From Clostridia bacterium (GTDB taxonomy: Bacteria > Bacillota > Clostridia > Oscillospirales > Butyricicoccaceae): a stretch of 16,477 bases of DNA. The notes under the pieces were generated by a model. The model was given only the letters and a program-made list of their open reading frames with translations, searched no databases and had not been told where the DNA came from. The DNA lies in assembly GCA_017560175.1 (NCBI GenBank), contig JAFYOK010000177.1, forward strand, positions 1 to 16,477, read 5' to 3'. Every line of letters starts with the position of its first letter. The stretch's first letter is position 1. Positions 1 to 7,818 of this stretch are shown in pieces. A program made the position numbers and the translations under genes.

Positions 1-1
1 C

Positions 2-1675
2 GACTCGGTCATCGGCACCGAGCCTTTCGAGTTGCCTGCATTTCTGCTGACATGGCTGGAAAATATGGGCGGCAGAGAGGCTTTGCGCAGCAGTCTGCTG
101 CTGTGCGGCGCAGCCGTACTGATCTGCACCGTTGTGGAAGGCCTTTGCAATCTGGCTTCCCGACTGCTCATCTCCCATACTACGGAAAGCTACATCAAGC
201 GCCTGCGTGATGCTATCTTCCGTCATGTACAGCATCTGCCTTTCAGCTGGCATACCCACAACCGCACCGGTGATATCATCCAGCGCTGCACATCCGATAT
301 GGATGTCATCCGCAACTTTGTTTCCAATCAGCTGCTGGAGGCCATCCGCATCATCATTCTGGTGGTCACAGCCGTCTGGCTGATGGCCCGTATGAATATT
401 CCTCTTACCCTTGTAGCCATTGCATTTTTCCCCATCATTGCCTGCTATTCGGGTATTTTCTTCTCCCGTCTGTCTAAGCAGTTCCGCATTGCCGATGAGA
501 GTGAAGGCGATTTGATGGTTGCCGTACAGGAGAATCTGACCGGCGTTCGCGTCGTCCGTGCCTTCGGCCGTGAAAAGCAGGAACTGGATCGCTTTGATAA
601 GTTCAATCAGATCCACTATGACAAGTGGGTCGATATGGGTTATACCCTGGGTGCCTACTGGGGCATGGGTGATCTGGTCACCGGCGTACAGGTTCTGACC
701 GTTATCGCTGTCGGCGCTGTCCTGGCCTATAAGGGTCAGCTGACATTGGGCGAGTTCCTTGTTTTCGTTTCCTACAACCGCACCCTGTCCTTCCCCCTGC
801 GCCGTCTGGGACGCATCCTTTCCGACCTGAGTAAGATGAAGGTATCGGCCGAACGTCTTGCCGAGATCCTCGACGCAGAGGTCGAGCAGGATGCCGAAAG
901 CGATGTAGCAGCCGATCTTCACGGTGATATTGCCTTTGAACACGTATCTTTCGGCTATGACGGCGTCGATGTACTGAAGGATGTATCTTTCACCATTCCC
1001 ACCGGTACCACCTTTGGTATTCTGGGCAGTACAGGTTCGGGAAAGAGTACTCTGGGCTATCTCCTCGACCGCCTGTATGATATCGAGCCGGGCAAGGGCC
1101 GCATCACCATCGGCGGTCGCGATATCCGCACCATTCGCCGCGAGCATCTGCGCCACAATGTCGGTATCGTCCTGCAGGAGCCCTTCCTTTTCTCCAAGAC
1201 CATTGCCGAGAATATTGCCATTGCCCGTCCCGAAAGCAGCATGGAGCAGATCCGTCATGCCGCAGCGGTAGCTGATGTGGACGACAGCATCATGGAGTTC
1301 AAGGATCAGTATAATACCCTTGTAGGCGAACGCGGTGTCACCCTTTCGGGCGGACAGAAGCAGCGCGTGGCCATTGCCCGTACCCTGATGTGCGGCAGCC
1401 CCATCATGCTTTTTGACGACTCTCTTTCGGCGGTCGACCTGACCACCGATGCACGCATCCGTGCGGCGCTGAGAGAAGATACCGGCGGCGCCACCGTCAT
1501 TCTGATCTCCCACCGCATCAATACTCTGATGGATGCCGACAAGATCCTCGTTCTGGAGGATGGTAAGGTGGCACAGATCGGCACCCATGAGGAGCTGATT
1601 GCCACAGACGGTATCTACAAACGCACCTACGACCTGCAGAGTGCCGCAGCGGCCGGAAAGGAGGTCATCGCATGA
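2..1675 (+). CDS. Half-ABC exporter, degenerate-site subunit (5' truncated)
   Basis: This is the permease-ATPase subunit of a type IV ABC exporter (multidrug/lipid exporter class), lacking its N-terminus because the frame is open to the left edge. The TTG at 32 lies inside the transmembrane domain and is not the start. About 557 residues are visible; the family usually has 580-600, so roughly 30-40 are missing. The membrane domain fills the first half. The nucleotide-binding domain has Walker A GSTGSGKST (1025-1051), signature LSGGQ (1343-1357), Walker B IMLFDD followed by SLSAVD (from 1403) and a switch His in ISHR (1511-1513). The residue after the Walker B Asp is Asp, not the catalytic Glu. 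This is the known mark of the non-hydrolysing site in heterodimeric exporters such as BmrCD or TM287/288. Its stop overlaps the next gene's start (ATGA). The substrate cannot be read from the sequence. Confidence 0.93.
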   Translation, partial: DSVIGTEPFELPAFLLTWLENMGGREALRSSLLLCGAAVLICTVVEGLCNLASRLLISHTTESYIKRLRDAIFRHVQHLPFSWHTHNRTGDIIQRCTSDMDVIRNFVSNQLLEAIRIIILVVTAVWLMARMNIPLTLVAIAFFPIIACYSGIFFSRLSKQFRIADESEGDLMVAVQENLTGVRVVRAFGREKQELDRFDKFNQIHYDKWVDMGYTLGAYWGMGDLVTGVQVLTVIAVGAVLAYKGQLTLGEFLVFVSYNRTLSFPLRRLGRILSDLSKMKVSAERLAEILDAEVEQDAESDVAADLHGDIAFEHVSFGYDGVDVLKDVSFTIPTGTTFGILGSTGSGKSTLGYLLDRLYDIEPGKGRITIGGRDIRTIRREHLRHNVGIVLQEPFLFSKTIAENIAIARPESSMEQIRHAAAVADVDDSIMEFKDQYNTLVGERGVTLSGGQKQRVAIARTLMCGSPIMLFDDSLSAVDLTTDARIRAALREDTGGATVILISHRINTLMDADKILVLEDGKVAQIGTHEELIATDGIYKRTYDLQSAAAAGKEVIA

Positions 1676-3507
1676 GCGAGAACATCAACTATGCAAAAGG
1701 CTTCCGACCCAAAACCTGGGCCAAGCTGCTTCCCTTTGTAAAGCCCTATTTCCGCAACCTGGCCATCATCATGAGCCTGATGGTCTTTACCGCCATCATC
1801 GATGTTATCCTGCCTCTCTTCCAAAGCTATGCGGTAGACAACTTCATCGTTGCCGATACCATCGATGGGCTCAAACCCTTTGTTCTGGCCTATCTTTCGG
1901 CCATCGGTCTTTCGGCTGTATCGGTCATCATTTTCTCCCGTCAGTCCATGGTGGTCGAGATGGGATTGGGCCGTGACATGAAGCGCGCCTGCTTTGTCCA
2001 TCTGCAAAAGCTTTCTCTTTCCTATTACAATACCACACCGGTCGGTTATATCCTGGCCCGTGTCATGAGTGATACCAACCGCATCGCCGCCCTCATCGCC
2101 TGGGGCCTGGAAGATGTCTTCTGGTCGATCGCCTATGTACTGGTGGCTTTCGGTTCCATGTTCATGGTCAATGCCCGTCTGGCTTTCATTGTCCTGGCCA
2201 TCGTACCGCCCATCGCACTGATCACCTTCTTTTTCCAGAGTCGTATTCTGGAAGCCAACCGCGAGATTCGTTCGGTCAACTCCAAGCTGACCGGTGCTTA
2301 TAATGAAGGTATCACAGGTGCCAAGACTTCCAAGACACTGGTCATTGAAGATCGAATTTCCAATGAGTTTGAAGATCTGACCCAAGAGATGTATCGCGCC
2401 AACTACTATTCGGCCAAGCTCAATGCCATTTTCCTGCCTCTGATCACAGGACTCAGCTCCATTGCCATTGCCCTCGTTCTTATGCGCGGCGGTTATATGG
2501 TCATGGAAGAGGTCATTGCCTTTGGTACCCTTTCTCTGTTCATCAGTTATTCGCTGGCGCTGCTGGAGCCCATCCGCGCCACAGCCCGCGTCTTTTCCGA
2601 GATCATCTCGGCCCAGGTCAATATCGAGCGCGTCAGCGCCCTGCTGGAGCATCCCTGCCTTATCGAAGATTCCCCCGAAGTCATTGAAAAGTATGGCGAT
2701 GCTTTCCATCCCAAGAAGGAAAACTGGGAACCCATCCATGGACATATCCAATTTGAGCATGTATGGTTCAAATACCCCGACGGCGGCGATTATATCCTCG
2801 AAGACTTTTCGCTGGATATCCCCGCAGGCACCAATGTTGCCATTGTTGGTGAGACAGGCGCAGGCAAGAGTACGCTGGTCAATCTGGCCTGCCGATTCTT
2901 CGAGCCGACCCGTGGCCGTATTCTGATCGATGGTGTCGACTATCGGGAGCGCAGCCAGCAGTGGCTCCATTCCAACCTTGGTTATGTTCTGCAAAGCCCC
3001 CACCTGTTCTCGGGAACAGTGGCTGAAAATATCCGATACAGCAAGCCGGAAGCTACCGATGAAGAGATGATCCGTGCCGCCCATCTGGTTTCGGCCGATG
3101 TTGTAGCCGATAAGCTGGAGCAGGGCTATGCCACCGATGTCGGCGAAGGCGGCGACCGCCTGTCCACCGGCGAAAAACAGCTGATCTCCTTTGCCCGTGC
3201 CATTCTGGCCGATCCCCCCATTTTTGTTCTGGATGAAGCGACATCTTCCATCGATACCGAAACCGAGCTGCTCATTCAGAATGCCATCCGGCATATCCTC
3301 AAAGGCCGCACCTCTTTCCTGATCGCCCACCGTCTGTCCACCGTCCGTCATGCCGACGTGATCCTGGTCGTTGAAGACGGCAAGATCATCGAGCAGGGCA
3401 GCCACGACGATCTCATTGCAAAGAACGGCAAGTATGCCGAACTCTACAAGGCAATGGAGATCCGCGAAAAATCCAGATCCTCCGGAGGAATCACACTTGA
3501 ACCCTGA
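1672..3507 (+). CDS. Half-ABC exporter, partner subunit with canonical Walker B
   Basis: This 611-residue subunit has an N-terminal six-helix membrane domain (about residues 20-330) and a C-terminal ATPase domain. Walker A GETGAGKST is at about residue 393, the signature at about 497, Walker B VLDEATSSID has catalytic Glu at about 522, and the switch His of IAHRLS is at about 553. The signature motif is LSTGE rather than LSGGQ. In a heterodimer this altered signature would face the degenerate Walker site of the upstream protein, leaving one active and one impaired ATP site. The start ATG overlaps the upstream stop by four bases, implying coupled translation of the two halves in equal amounts. 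A linker insertion (about residues 340-352) precedes the ATPase domain. It is probably a BmrD/LmrD-like exporter half; drug, peptide or lipid export cannot be separated from sequence. Confidence 0.94.
   Translation: MSENINYAKGFRPKTWAKLLPFVKPYFRNLAIIMSLMVFTAIIDVILPLFQSYAVDNFIVADTIDGLKPFVLAYLSAIGLSAVSVIIFSRQSMVVEMGLGRDMKRACFVHLQKLSLSYYNTTPVGYILARVMSDTNRIAALIAWGLEDVFWSIAYVLVAFGSMFMVNARLAFIVLAIVPPIALITFFFQSRILEANREIRSVNSKLTGAYNEGITGAKTSKTLVIEDRISNEFEDLTQEMYRANYYSAKLNAIFLPLITGLSSIAIALVLMRGGYMVMEEVIAFGTLSLFISYSLALLEPIRATARVFSEIISAQVNIERVSALLEHPCLIEDSPEVIEKYGDAFHPKKENWEPIHGHIQFEHVWFKYPDGGDYILEDFSLDIPAGTNVAIVGETGAGKSTLVNLACRFFEPTRGRILIDGVDYRERSQQWLHSNLGYVLQSPHLFSGTVAENIRYSKPEATDEEMIRAAHLVSADVVADKLEQGYATDVGEGGDRLSTGEKQLISFARAILADPPIFVLDEATSSIDTETELLIQNAIRHILKGRTSFLIAHRLSTVRHADVILVVEDGKIIEQGSHDDLIAKNGKYAELYKAMEIREKSRSSGGITLEP
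3484..3499 (+). promoter_or_regulatory. Ribosome binding site setting a TTG start for the DUF1576 gene
   Basis: GGAGG (3484-3488) lies eight bases before TTG (3497-3499), ideal spacing. The site is inside the last codons of the upstream ABC gene. The only upstream in-frame ATG, at 3371, would translate 42 residues of out-of-frame ABC sequence and lacks such a site. Confidence 0.8.
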
Positions 3508-4921
3508 TCATACCTATAAGCACGGCTATAAATGGGCCTTTGCCTATGCAGCTATGTTTGCTGTGCTGGCCCCCTTCTTTTCCAGCGTGGACGAGATCTT
3601 TGATGGCTTTGTAAAAATTCTGCTGGCCGACAATATGCTGATCACCGACTATTTCTCGCTGGCCGGTTTCGGTGCGGCGCTGCTCAATGTATCGGCCGTT
3701 ACTGCCATCACCCTTGTTCTTATGTATAAGTGCCGTATTCCCCTCAACGGCACAGGTATCCTGACCGTCGGCCTGATGTCGGGCTTCTCCTTCTTCGGAA
3801 AGAGTGTCTTTAACATGTGGTTCATCCTGTTGGGTACATGGATCTATTCCAAATGGAGCCGTCAGCGCTTTTCGCAGTTTCTGCTCATCAGCCTTTTTTC
3901 CACATCGCTGTCGCCGCTGATTTCCCATCTGTTCTTCTATCAGAAGCAGTTTGCCATCAATAACATGCTGCTCTCACTGTTCTGCGGTATCATTATCGGC
4001 TTTGTCATGCCCATGATGGGCCCCTATGCAGCTTACCTGCTCAATGAGATGACCCTTTATACCAGCGGTTTCTCGGTGGGTCTGCTCTGTCTGGTGCTGG
4101 TTCCCATTCTCAAGTCCTACGGTTATCAGTTCAACCCGGTCACCGTCTGGACTTCGGGCAACAATGTTCCCATCGGTCTGATGCTGGCTGCCTTCTGTTT
4201 CTTCCTTATATATATGGGGTGGCGGAGCGAAGGCATGCAGGCGGTACGCAACTACTTCCATCTGCTCAAGCGTCCCGGCGTATCGTCCCAGGATTTTACC
4301 GATCTGGACGGCATGGGAGCCGTACTGATCAATATGGGCATCAATGGTCTGATCGCCACGCTCTATATTATCGGCATTAAGGGTCACCTCAACGGCCCCA
4401 CCATCGGCGGTATTCTGACCATCATGGGCTTCTCGGCCAAGGGTAAGCATGCAGCCAATATCGTTCCCATCATTGTCGGTGTCGCTCTGGGCGGCATCAC
4501 CAAGCAGTGGTCACCCAACAGCCCTCCGGCCCAGCTTGCCGCGCTGTTCGGCACAACCCTGGCCCCCATCAGCGGTGCCTTCGGCCCCATCGCCGGTATC
4601 ATCGCCGGATTTATCCATTCGTCGGTCGTACAGCACGCCGGTATGGGTTATTCGGGCATCAATCTTTACAACAACGGTTTTGCGGGCGGCATCGTTTCCA
4701 TCGTTGTCTATCCCGTATTTGTACGTATCTTCCGCTTTAATCGCTATGCCGAGCCTTCGCCCGGTTCGCCGGCCGCTGTCCGTCAGCAGTTGGAGGCCAT
4801 CAAGGCACAGGAGGCCCTCAATGCCCAGATCTTCCGTCATGCCCATGATGTGGAAGTCGAGCTGGAGCATGAACTGGAAGAAATCGAACATCATCATCAC
4901 CACGAACATAAAGGAGAATAA
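3497..4921 (+). CDS. DUF1576 family polytopic membrane protein
   Basis: Recognised as a DUF1576-type integral membrane protein of unknown function, 474 residues from the TTG start. It overlaps the ABC gene by 11 bases and so belongs to the same transcript. Most of the chain is hydrophobic, with about ten or more probable membrane spans from residue 14 to about 425. Two similar segments occur: LNG, then GILT, GFSFFGKS and N (about residues 83-106), and LNG, then GGILT, GFSAKGKH and N (about 298-321). This suggests an internal duplication of the kind seen in channels and secondary carriers. The C-terminal 50 residues are hydrophilic and acidic, ending in five consecutive His plus one more (codons 4889-4909), a possible metal-binding tail. 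Function is unknown. Co-transcription with an exporter suggests a transport or membrane-associated role, but that is inference. Confidence 0.85.
   Translation: MNPDHTYKHGYKWAFAYAAMFAVLAPFFSSVDEIFDGFVKILLADNMLITDYFSLAGFGAALLNVSAVTAITLVLMYKCRIPLNGTGILTVGLMSGFSFFGKSVFNMWFILLGTWIYSKWSRQRFSQFLLISLFSTSLSPLISHLFFYQKQFAINNMLLSLFCGIIIGFVMPMMGPYAAYLLNEMTLYTSGFSVGLLCLVLVPILKSYGYQFNPVTVWTSGNNVPIGLMLAAFCFFLIYMGWRSEGMQAVRNYFHLLKRPGVSSQDFTDLDGMGAVLINMGINGLIATLYIIGIKGHLNGPTIGGILTIMGFSAKGKHAANIVPIIVGVALGGITKQWSPNSPPAQLAALFGTTLAPISGAFGPIAGIIAGFIHSSVVQHAGMGYSGINLYNNGFAGGIVSIVVYPVFVRIFRFNRYAEPSPGSPAAVRQQLEAIKAQEALNAQIFRHAHDVEVELEHELEEIEHHHHHEHKGE
4910..4916 (+). promoter_or_regulatory. Ribosome binding site for PPOX-like gene
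   Basis: AAAGGAG lies within the last four codons of the DUF1576 gene, eight bases before the ATG at 4925. Only three bases separate the two genes. Confidence 0.75.
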
Positions 4922-4924
4922 ACC

Positions 4925-5404
4925 ATGCGCAGACCTGAAAGAGCGGTTACCAATCCCCAGGTGATCGGCGAGATCCTCCGCCGTGCCAAAGTTATGCATG
5001 TCGGCCTTGTCGACCAGGGCGACCCTTATGTTGTACCTGTCAATTTTGGCTATACATACGAAAATGATCGTCTGACCCTTTACTTCCATTCGGCTGTTTC
5101 CGGCCGTAAGATGGACATCATCAAGGAAAATCCCACAGCTTTCTGCACCATCACCGTGGCCGACGGCGTGAAAGATGGCGGCGACAATGCCTGTGCCTAC
5201 AGCTATTATTATGCTTCTATCATGGGTCAGGGCCGCGCCATGCGTCTGACCGGTGCCGAAGAGAAGAAGGCTGCCCTCGATCTGCTGATGGAGCATCAGA
5301 CCGGCCGCAAGGGCTTCAGCTATGGTGATTCTTCTCTCAGCCGTCTGTCGGTCATCCGCATCGAGCTGGAAAACTTCACCGTCAAGATGAATGCAGCAGA
5401 ATAA
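4925..5404 (+). CDS. Pyridoxamine 5'-phosphate oxidase-like flavoprotein (NimA-type)
   Basis: This 159-residue protein of the split-barrel FMN-binding superfamily resembles the NimA/YhbP-like group. Typical landmarks are a start RRPERAV, a strand with GLVDQGDPYVVPVNFGY (about residues 24-42), then LYFHSA.SGRKMD (about 53-66) in the flavin-phosphate region, and the YYYASIMGQGRAMRL segment (about 96-110). Relatives bind FMN, F420 or haem and reduce small molecules; some Nim proteins confer nitroimidazole resistance. The substrate is not predictable here. It is the last gene of the ABC-DUF1576 operon, three bases after its neighbour, and is followed by a hairpin terminator. A redox role linked to the exported compound is possible but unproven. 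Confidence 0.88.
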   Translation: MRRPERAVTNPQVIGEILRRAKVMHVGLVDQGDPYVVPVNFGYTYENDRLTLYFHSAVSGRKMDIIKENPTAFCTITVADGVKDGGDNACAYSYYYASIMGQGRAMRLTGAEEKKAALDLLMEHQTGRKGFSYGDSSLSRLSVIRIELENFTVKMNAAE

Positions 5405-5419
5405 AACTGCATAACATAC

Positions 5420-5451
5420 AAAAAAGCCACCCTTTCGAGGGTGGCTTTGCT
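5420..5451. terminator. Bidirectional terminator with TTCG loop
   Basis: Eight perfect pairs (5426-5433 with 5438-5445) enclose a TTCG tetraloop. Six A's precede the stem, giving a six-T tract on the minus strand; the plus-strand tail is only TTTGCTT. It sits between convergent genes and should stop both, more efficiently on the minus strand. Confidence 0.85.
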
Positions 5452-5463
5452 TGTGTAAATGAA

Positions 5464-6357
5464 TTATTCCATGCCGAGGATGGCGATACCGACAAAGGCA
5501 ACCATCAGAACGGCATACTGTGCCTTGGAGAGCTTTTCCTTGAGGAAGAGGCGGCTCCAGAGGGTGGATACAACGCAGTAGGAAGAGATCATGGGTGCGG
5601 CGACGATGGCGTTGGCACCCAGCGCATAAACATAGGCAAACTGGCCGGCGGTCTCGCACAGAGCGGCGATGACCTTGGGACGCTCGCGGAAGAGCTCGAA
5701 CTTTGCCTTCTTGATGCAGACGATGTAGATGAAGGCAAAGACAGCCATCATCAGGAAGGTCAGCTCATAAGCGATGTTGGCCTGCTCTTCGGCAATGACG
5801 GTATCCAGCAGCAGCGCATCGGCATAGGTGCCCAGACCGTCCAGCAGACAGTAGAGCAGGGGAAAGACAAAGGCGATAACGCCCTTCTGATACTTGCGAT
5901 CGACAACGACACCTTCCTGCAGACGCAGAGCATCGTCCTTCTGCTTTTCCAGAACAGCCAGACCGAAGACGGCAGCGGTGACCAGAACGACAGCAAAGAG
6001 CTGCAGGCCCGACATGGTCTCGCCCAGCAGCAGGTAGCAGAGCAGGGCAGCAACGGCGCCCGAGCAGTTGCAGATGGGGGAAGAGATGGAAAGCTCGATG
6101 TAGCGCAGGCCTGCATAGCCCAGGATCATCGAGAAGATATAGAGCAGGGAAGCGGGCAGATAACGGACGATGTCCATCATCTCAAAGGGAGTGCCTGTGG
6201 CCATCATATAGAAGGCATGCAGACCCATAACAGTACCGACCGCCATGACCATCTTCCAATGGCTGTAGGGATCATCGGGGCGGGAACCGATCTTGGAGAA
6301 AATATCGGAACCACTCCAGAACAGGATGGCGATCAGTGCGAACATAAACCAGGACAT
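5464..6357 (-). CDS. EamA/DMT-superfamily transporter
   Basis: A 297-residue membrane protein of the drug/metabolite transporter superfamily. About ten hydrophobic helices are arranged as two five-helix halves. The N-terminal half begins MSWFMFALIAILFWSG and includes the conserved LRYIELS segment and LLLGE (about residues 108-112). The second half starts near residue 160 and ends with LFLKEKLS and VGIAILG, the usual final two helices. A hydrophilic loop of about 25 residues (KQKDD through DRKYQKG) joins the halves. Relatives export amino acids, nucleotides or other metabolites, or carry them inward; the substrate is unknown. It is a single-gene unit with an extended -10 promoter about 65 bases upstream. 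The RBS (GAGG near 6372) is rather far from the ATG. Confidence 0.88.
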   Translation of the reverse strand: MSWFMFALIAILFWSGSDIFSKIGSRPDDPYSHWKMVMAVGTVMGLHAFYMMATGTPFEMMDIVRYLPASLLYIFSMILGYAGLRYIELSISSPICNCSGAVAALLCYLLLGETMSGLQLFAVVLVTAAVFGLAVLEKQKDDALRLQEGVVVDRKYQKGVIAFVFPLLYCLLDGLGTYADALLLDTVIAEEQANIAYELTFLMMAVFAFIYIVCIKKAKFELFRERPKVIAALCETAGQFAYVYALGANAIVAAPMISSYCVVSTLWSRLFLKEKLSKAQYAVLMVAFVGIAILGME

Positions 6358-6422
6358 AGTGTGTTTGTTTTCCTCTTTCTTTCTGACTTGGTATAGCGGA
6401 TAGGTACGGCTAACCAGAGGGC

Positions 6423-6452
6423 ATTATAGCATAGTCCCGTCTTTCGGTGCAA
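6423..6452 (-). promoter_or_regulatory. Sigma-A promoter with extended -10 for the EamA gene
   Basis: On the minus strand TATAAT (6423-6428, perfect) is preceded by TGC, forming an extended -10. TTGCAC (6447-6452) lies 18 bases upstream as a weak -35. Transcription would start near 6416, giving a leader of about 60 bases. Confidence 0.7.
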
Positions 6453-6487
6453 GAGATTTTCAAACAAAAAGGCAAAAATGAACAGAA

Positions 6488-6515
6488 GAAAAGCCGCCCG
6501 GTGAAGGGCGGCTTT
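6488..6515 (-). terminator. Terminator after the minus-strand PPOX-like gene
   Basis: A seven-pair GC-only stem (6493-6499 with 6506-6512) encloses a six-base loop. On the minus strand it is followed by TTTTCTTCT. It begins about ten bases after the stop codon of the gene at 6523-7008. Confidence 0.82.
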
Positions 6516-6522
6516 GAAAGTC

Positions 6523-7008
6523 TTAAAACTGATCGTACTGCTTGATTTCCACCGACTGCTTACCAAAGTCGATGAAGATCTGAAAGGCGTAATTTTCCTC
6601 AGTGGTATCCCATACTTCAACAAAAGACGGGGTGACTTCGATGAGGATCTCGGTATCTTCATGGGAGTACTTGTTGTAGCTGCCCCACATGAACTTCTTA
6701 TAGCCTTCCTCGAAACGGCGGTCGGGCTGTTCGACAACCAGACCGACATTTTTGGCGGTACCTTCCACCTGAACGCCGCTCCAGCAAAGAGCGACATTGG
6801 GGTTCCGGTAAAGCTGCTGGGTCTTGCGGAAGTTCTTATCGGTCTTGAACCAGATCTTGCCGTCATAGAACAGGCAGCTGACATTACGGACCATAACATG
6901 CTGGTCGACAGCGGTGGCCAAGGCCATGATCTTCCAGTCGCCCAGCTTGTTGAACATCAGCTCAACAGCCTGCTGGAAGGTCAGTTCGCGAATCTTGCTG
7001 AACTCCAT
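6523..7008 (-). CDS. Pyridoxamine 5'-phosphate oxidase family protein
   Basis: A 161-residue split-barrel flavin-binding-type protein, distinct from the one at 4925. Residues 30-60 (MALATAVDQHVMVRNVSCLFYDGKIWFKTD) match the first strands of general-stress-type PPOX proteins. This is followed by the KNFRKTQQLYRNPNVALCW segment, where this fold usually contacts FMN phosphate, and by a later strand carrying VEGTAKNVG. The true substrate and cofactor are not known for this subgroup. The start ATG has a perfect AAGGAGG (7016-7022) that overlaps the stop of the upstream gene 12 bases away, so the pair is probably one transcript. The gene ends just before a strong hairpin. Confidence 0.85.
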   Translation of the reverse strand: MEFSKIRELTFQQAVELMFNKLGDWKIMALATAVDQHVMVRNVSCLFYDGKIWFKTDKNFRKTQQLYRNPNVALCWSGVQVEGTAKNVGLVVEQPDRRFEEGYKKFMWGSYNKYSHEDTEILIEVTPSFVEVWDTTEENYAFQIFIDFGKQSVEIKQYDQF

Positions 7009-7020
7009 GATGAATCCTCC

Positions 7021-7632
7021 TTATTTGGGGAAGAGGGCGTTCTTGACCTCACGGGGCAGCTTGACGCAATAATAGGGGTTGAGGCCGCCGATATTGGCAT
7101 AGACCTTACCATTTTCGATGATGTTGAAGTAATACATGGTACCCTTCTCTGTATCGTTACGGGCGATGGTCAGAGGAGAGAGACCGTCCAGCTTACGCTG
7201 GTACTCTTCTTCGGTGTAGTAAACACGAGCGGTGTACTTGCCCTGCCAGGAAGCCGATTCGTTCCAGGACAGCAGAGTACCCTTGGTCATGTCGCCGAAA
7301 GCACTTTCCATAATGGCCTTGGCTTCGTCACCAAAGACGGTATGAGAAACCAGATCCTTGCTGTCATCAATAAAGCTGAGCAGACGGTGACCGTCGGTCT
7401 TGAGGATGATGCAGTAAACATCAGTATTGATATCATAATCTTCGGGGGCAGTGGCGAATGTCTTGTTATAGAAGACGAAGCAGAGAGAGACTGCAACAAT
7501 CAGCAGCAGAACGAGCTGGCAGAACTTGTTAAACTTCTTACGACGGGGGGGAAACTCTTCGCCGACAGGGGGAATGCTGAGCGCATAATAAGCGCTGACG
7601 ATAAAGACGGCGATCAGGATAACAACGTGCAT
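7021..7632 (-). CDS. Membrane-anchored protein of unknown function
   Basis: Not recognised as a named family. The 203-residue product has a hydrophobic segment at residues 2-19, a short basic loop containing PPRRKKFNK (about 28-36), and a second membrane segment at about residues 39-56. The remaining 145 residues have mixed sheet-like character. This topology places the C-terminal domain on the same side as the N-terminus, probably outside the cell if the positive-inside rule holds for the basic loop. The soluble part contains YTEEEYQRKLDGLSP and ends NPYYCVKLPREVKNALFPK. The start is supported by AAGGAG (7640-7645) seven bases upstream. It is the first gene of a two-gene unit with the PPOX-like gene. 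Confidence 0.75.
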   Translation of the reverse strand: MHVVILIAVFIVSAYYALSIPPVGEEFPPRRKKFNKFCQLVLLLIVAVSLCFVFYNKTFATAPEDYDINTDVYCIILKTDGHRLLSFIDDSKDLVSHTVFGDEAKAIMESAFGDMTKGTLLSWNESASWQGKYTARVYYTEEEYQRKLDGLSPLTIARNDTEKGTMYYFNIIENGKVYANIGGLNPYYCVKLPREVKNALFPK

Positions 7633-7818
7633 GGGAACACTCCTTCAATAATCAAAACTTAACTGTTTTATAATATCACAGATTCTGCAAAACCGAAAGA
7701 CAGACTTTGATTTTTGTTCATATATACAAAAAATGATTTTCTCCTTTGTAAGAAATGCCATGCTTATTCTGTATATAGAATATGATAGAATAAAACCAGA
7801 AAAGGAGATATGGAAACT
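7633..7818. other. AT-rich divergent intergenic region
   Basis: These 186 bases separate two divergent genes and are clearly AT-richer than their flanks. They must contain promoters for both. On the plus strand TATGAT (7781-7786) and TAGAAT (7786-7791) are candidate -10 boxes for the NYN gene, but neither has a convincing -35. No RNA structure was recognised. Confidence 0.5.
7670..7678 (-). promoter_or_regulatory. Possible extended -10 promoter for the 7632-6523 unit
   Basis: On the minus strand TGA-TATTAT (7670-7678) forms an extended -10 box about 38 bases upstream of the start codon. There is no good -35 at 17-18 bases, so the call is tentative. Confidence 0.4.

Noticed and set aside
1627..3405. 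A 592-codon open frame antisense to the second ABC gene
   Set aside because: It mirrors the coding frame of a clear ABC transporter, lacks a ribosome binding site and has no family resemblance. Codon bias in the sense gene keeps antisense stops rare.
3371..3496. Longer start for the DUF1576 gene at the ATG at 3371
   Set aside because: The extra 42 residues are the ABC gene read in another frame and look like no protein. The TTG at 3497 has a well-placed GGAGG.
4889..4909. His run resembling an engineered His-tag
   Set aside because: It is embedded in an acidic native tail, continues into the next gene's ribosome binding site and shows no vector sequence, so it is a natural His-rich end.
6358..6522. 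A small RNA or riboswitch upstream of the EamA gene
   Set aside because: The region is explained by the EamA leader and promoter plus the terminator of the convergently arranged upstream unit; no further conserved structure was seen.
7810..7818. ATG at 7810 as start of the NYN-LOTUS protein
   Set aside because: It is only two bases from AAAGGAG, too close for initiation. The in-frame ATG at 7819 is better spaced.
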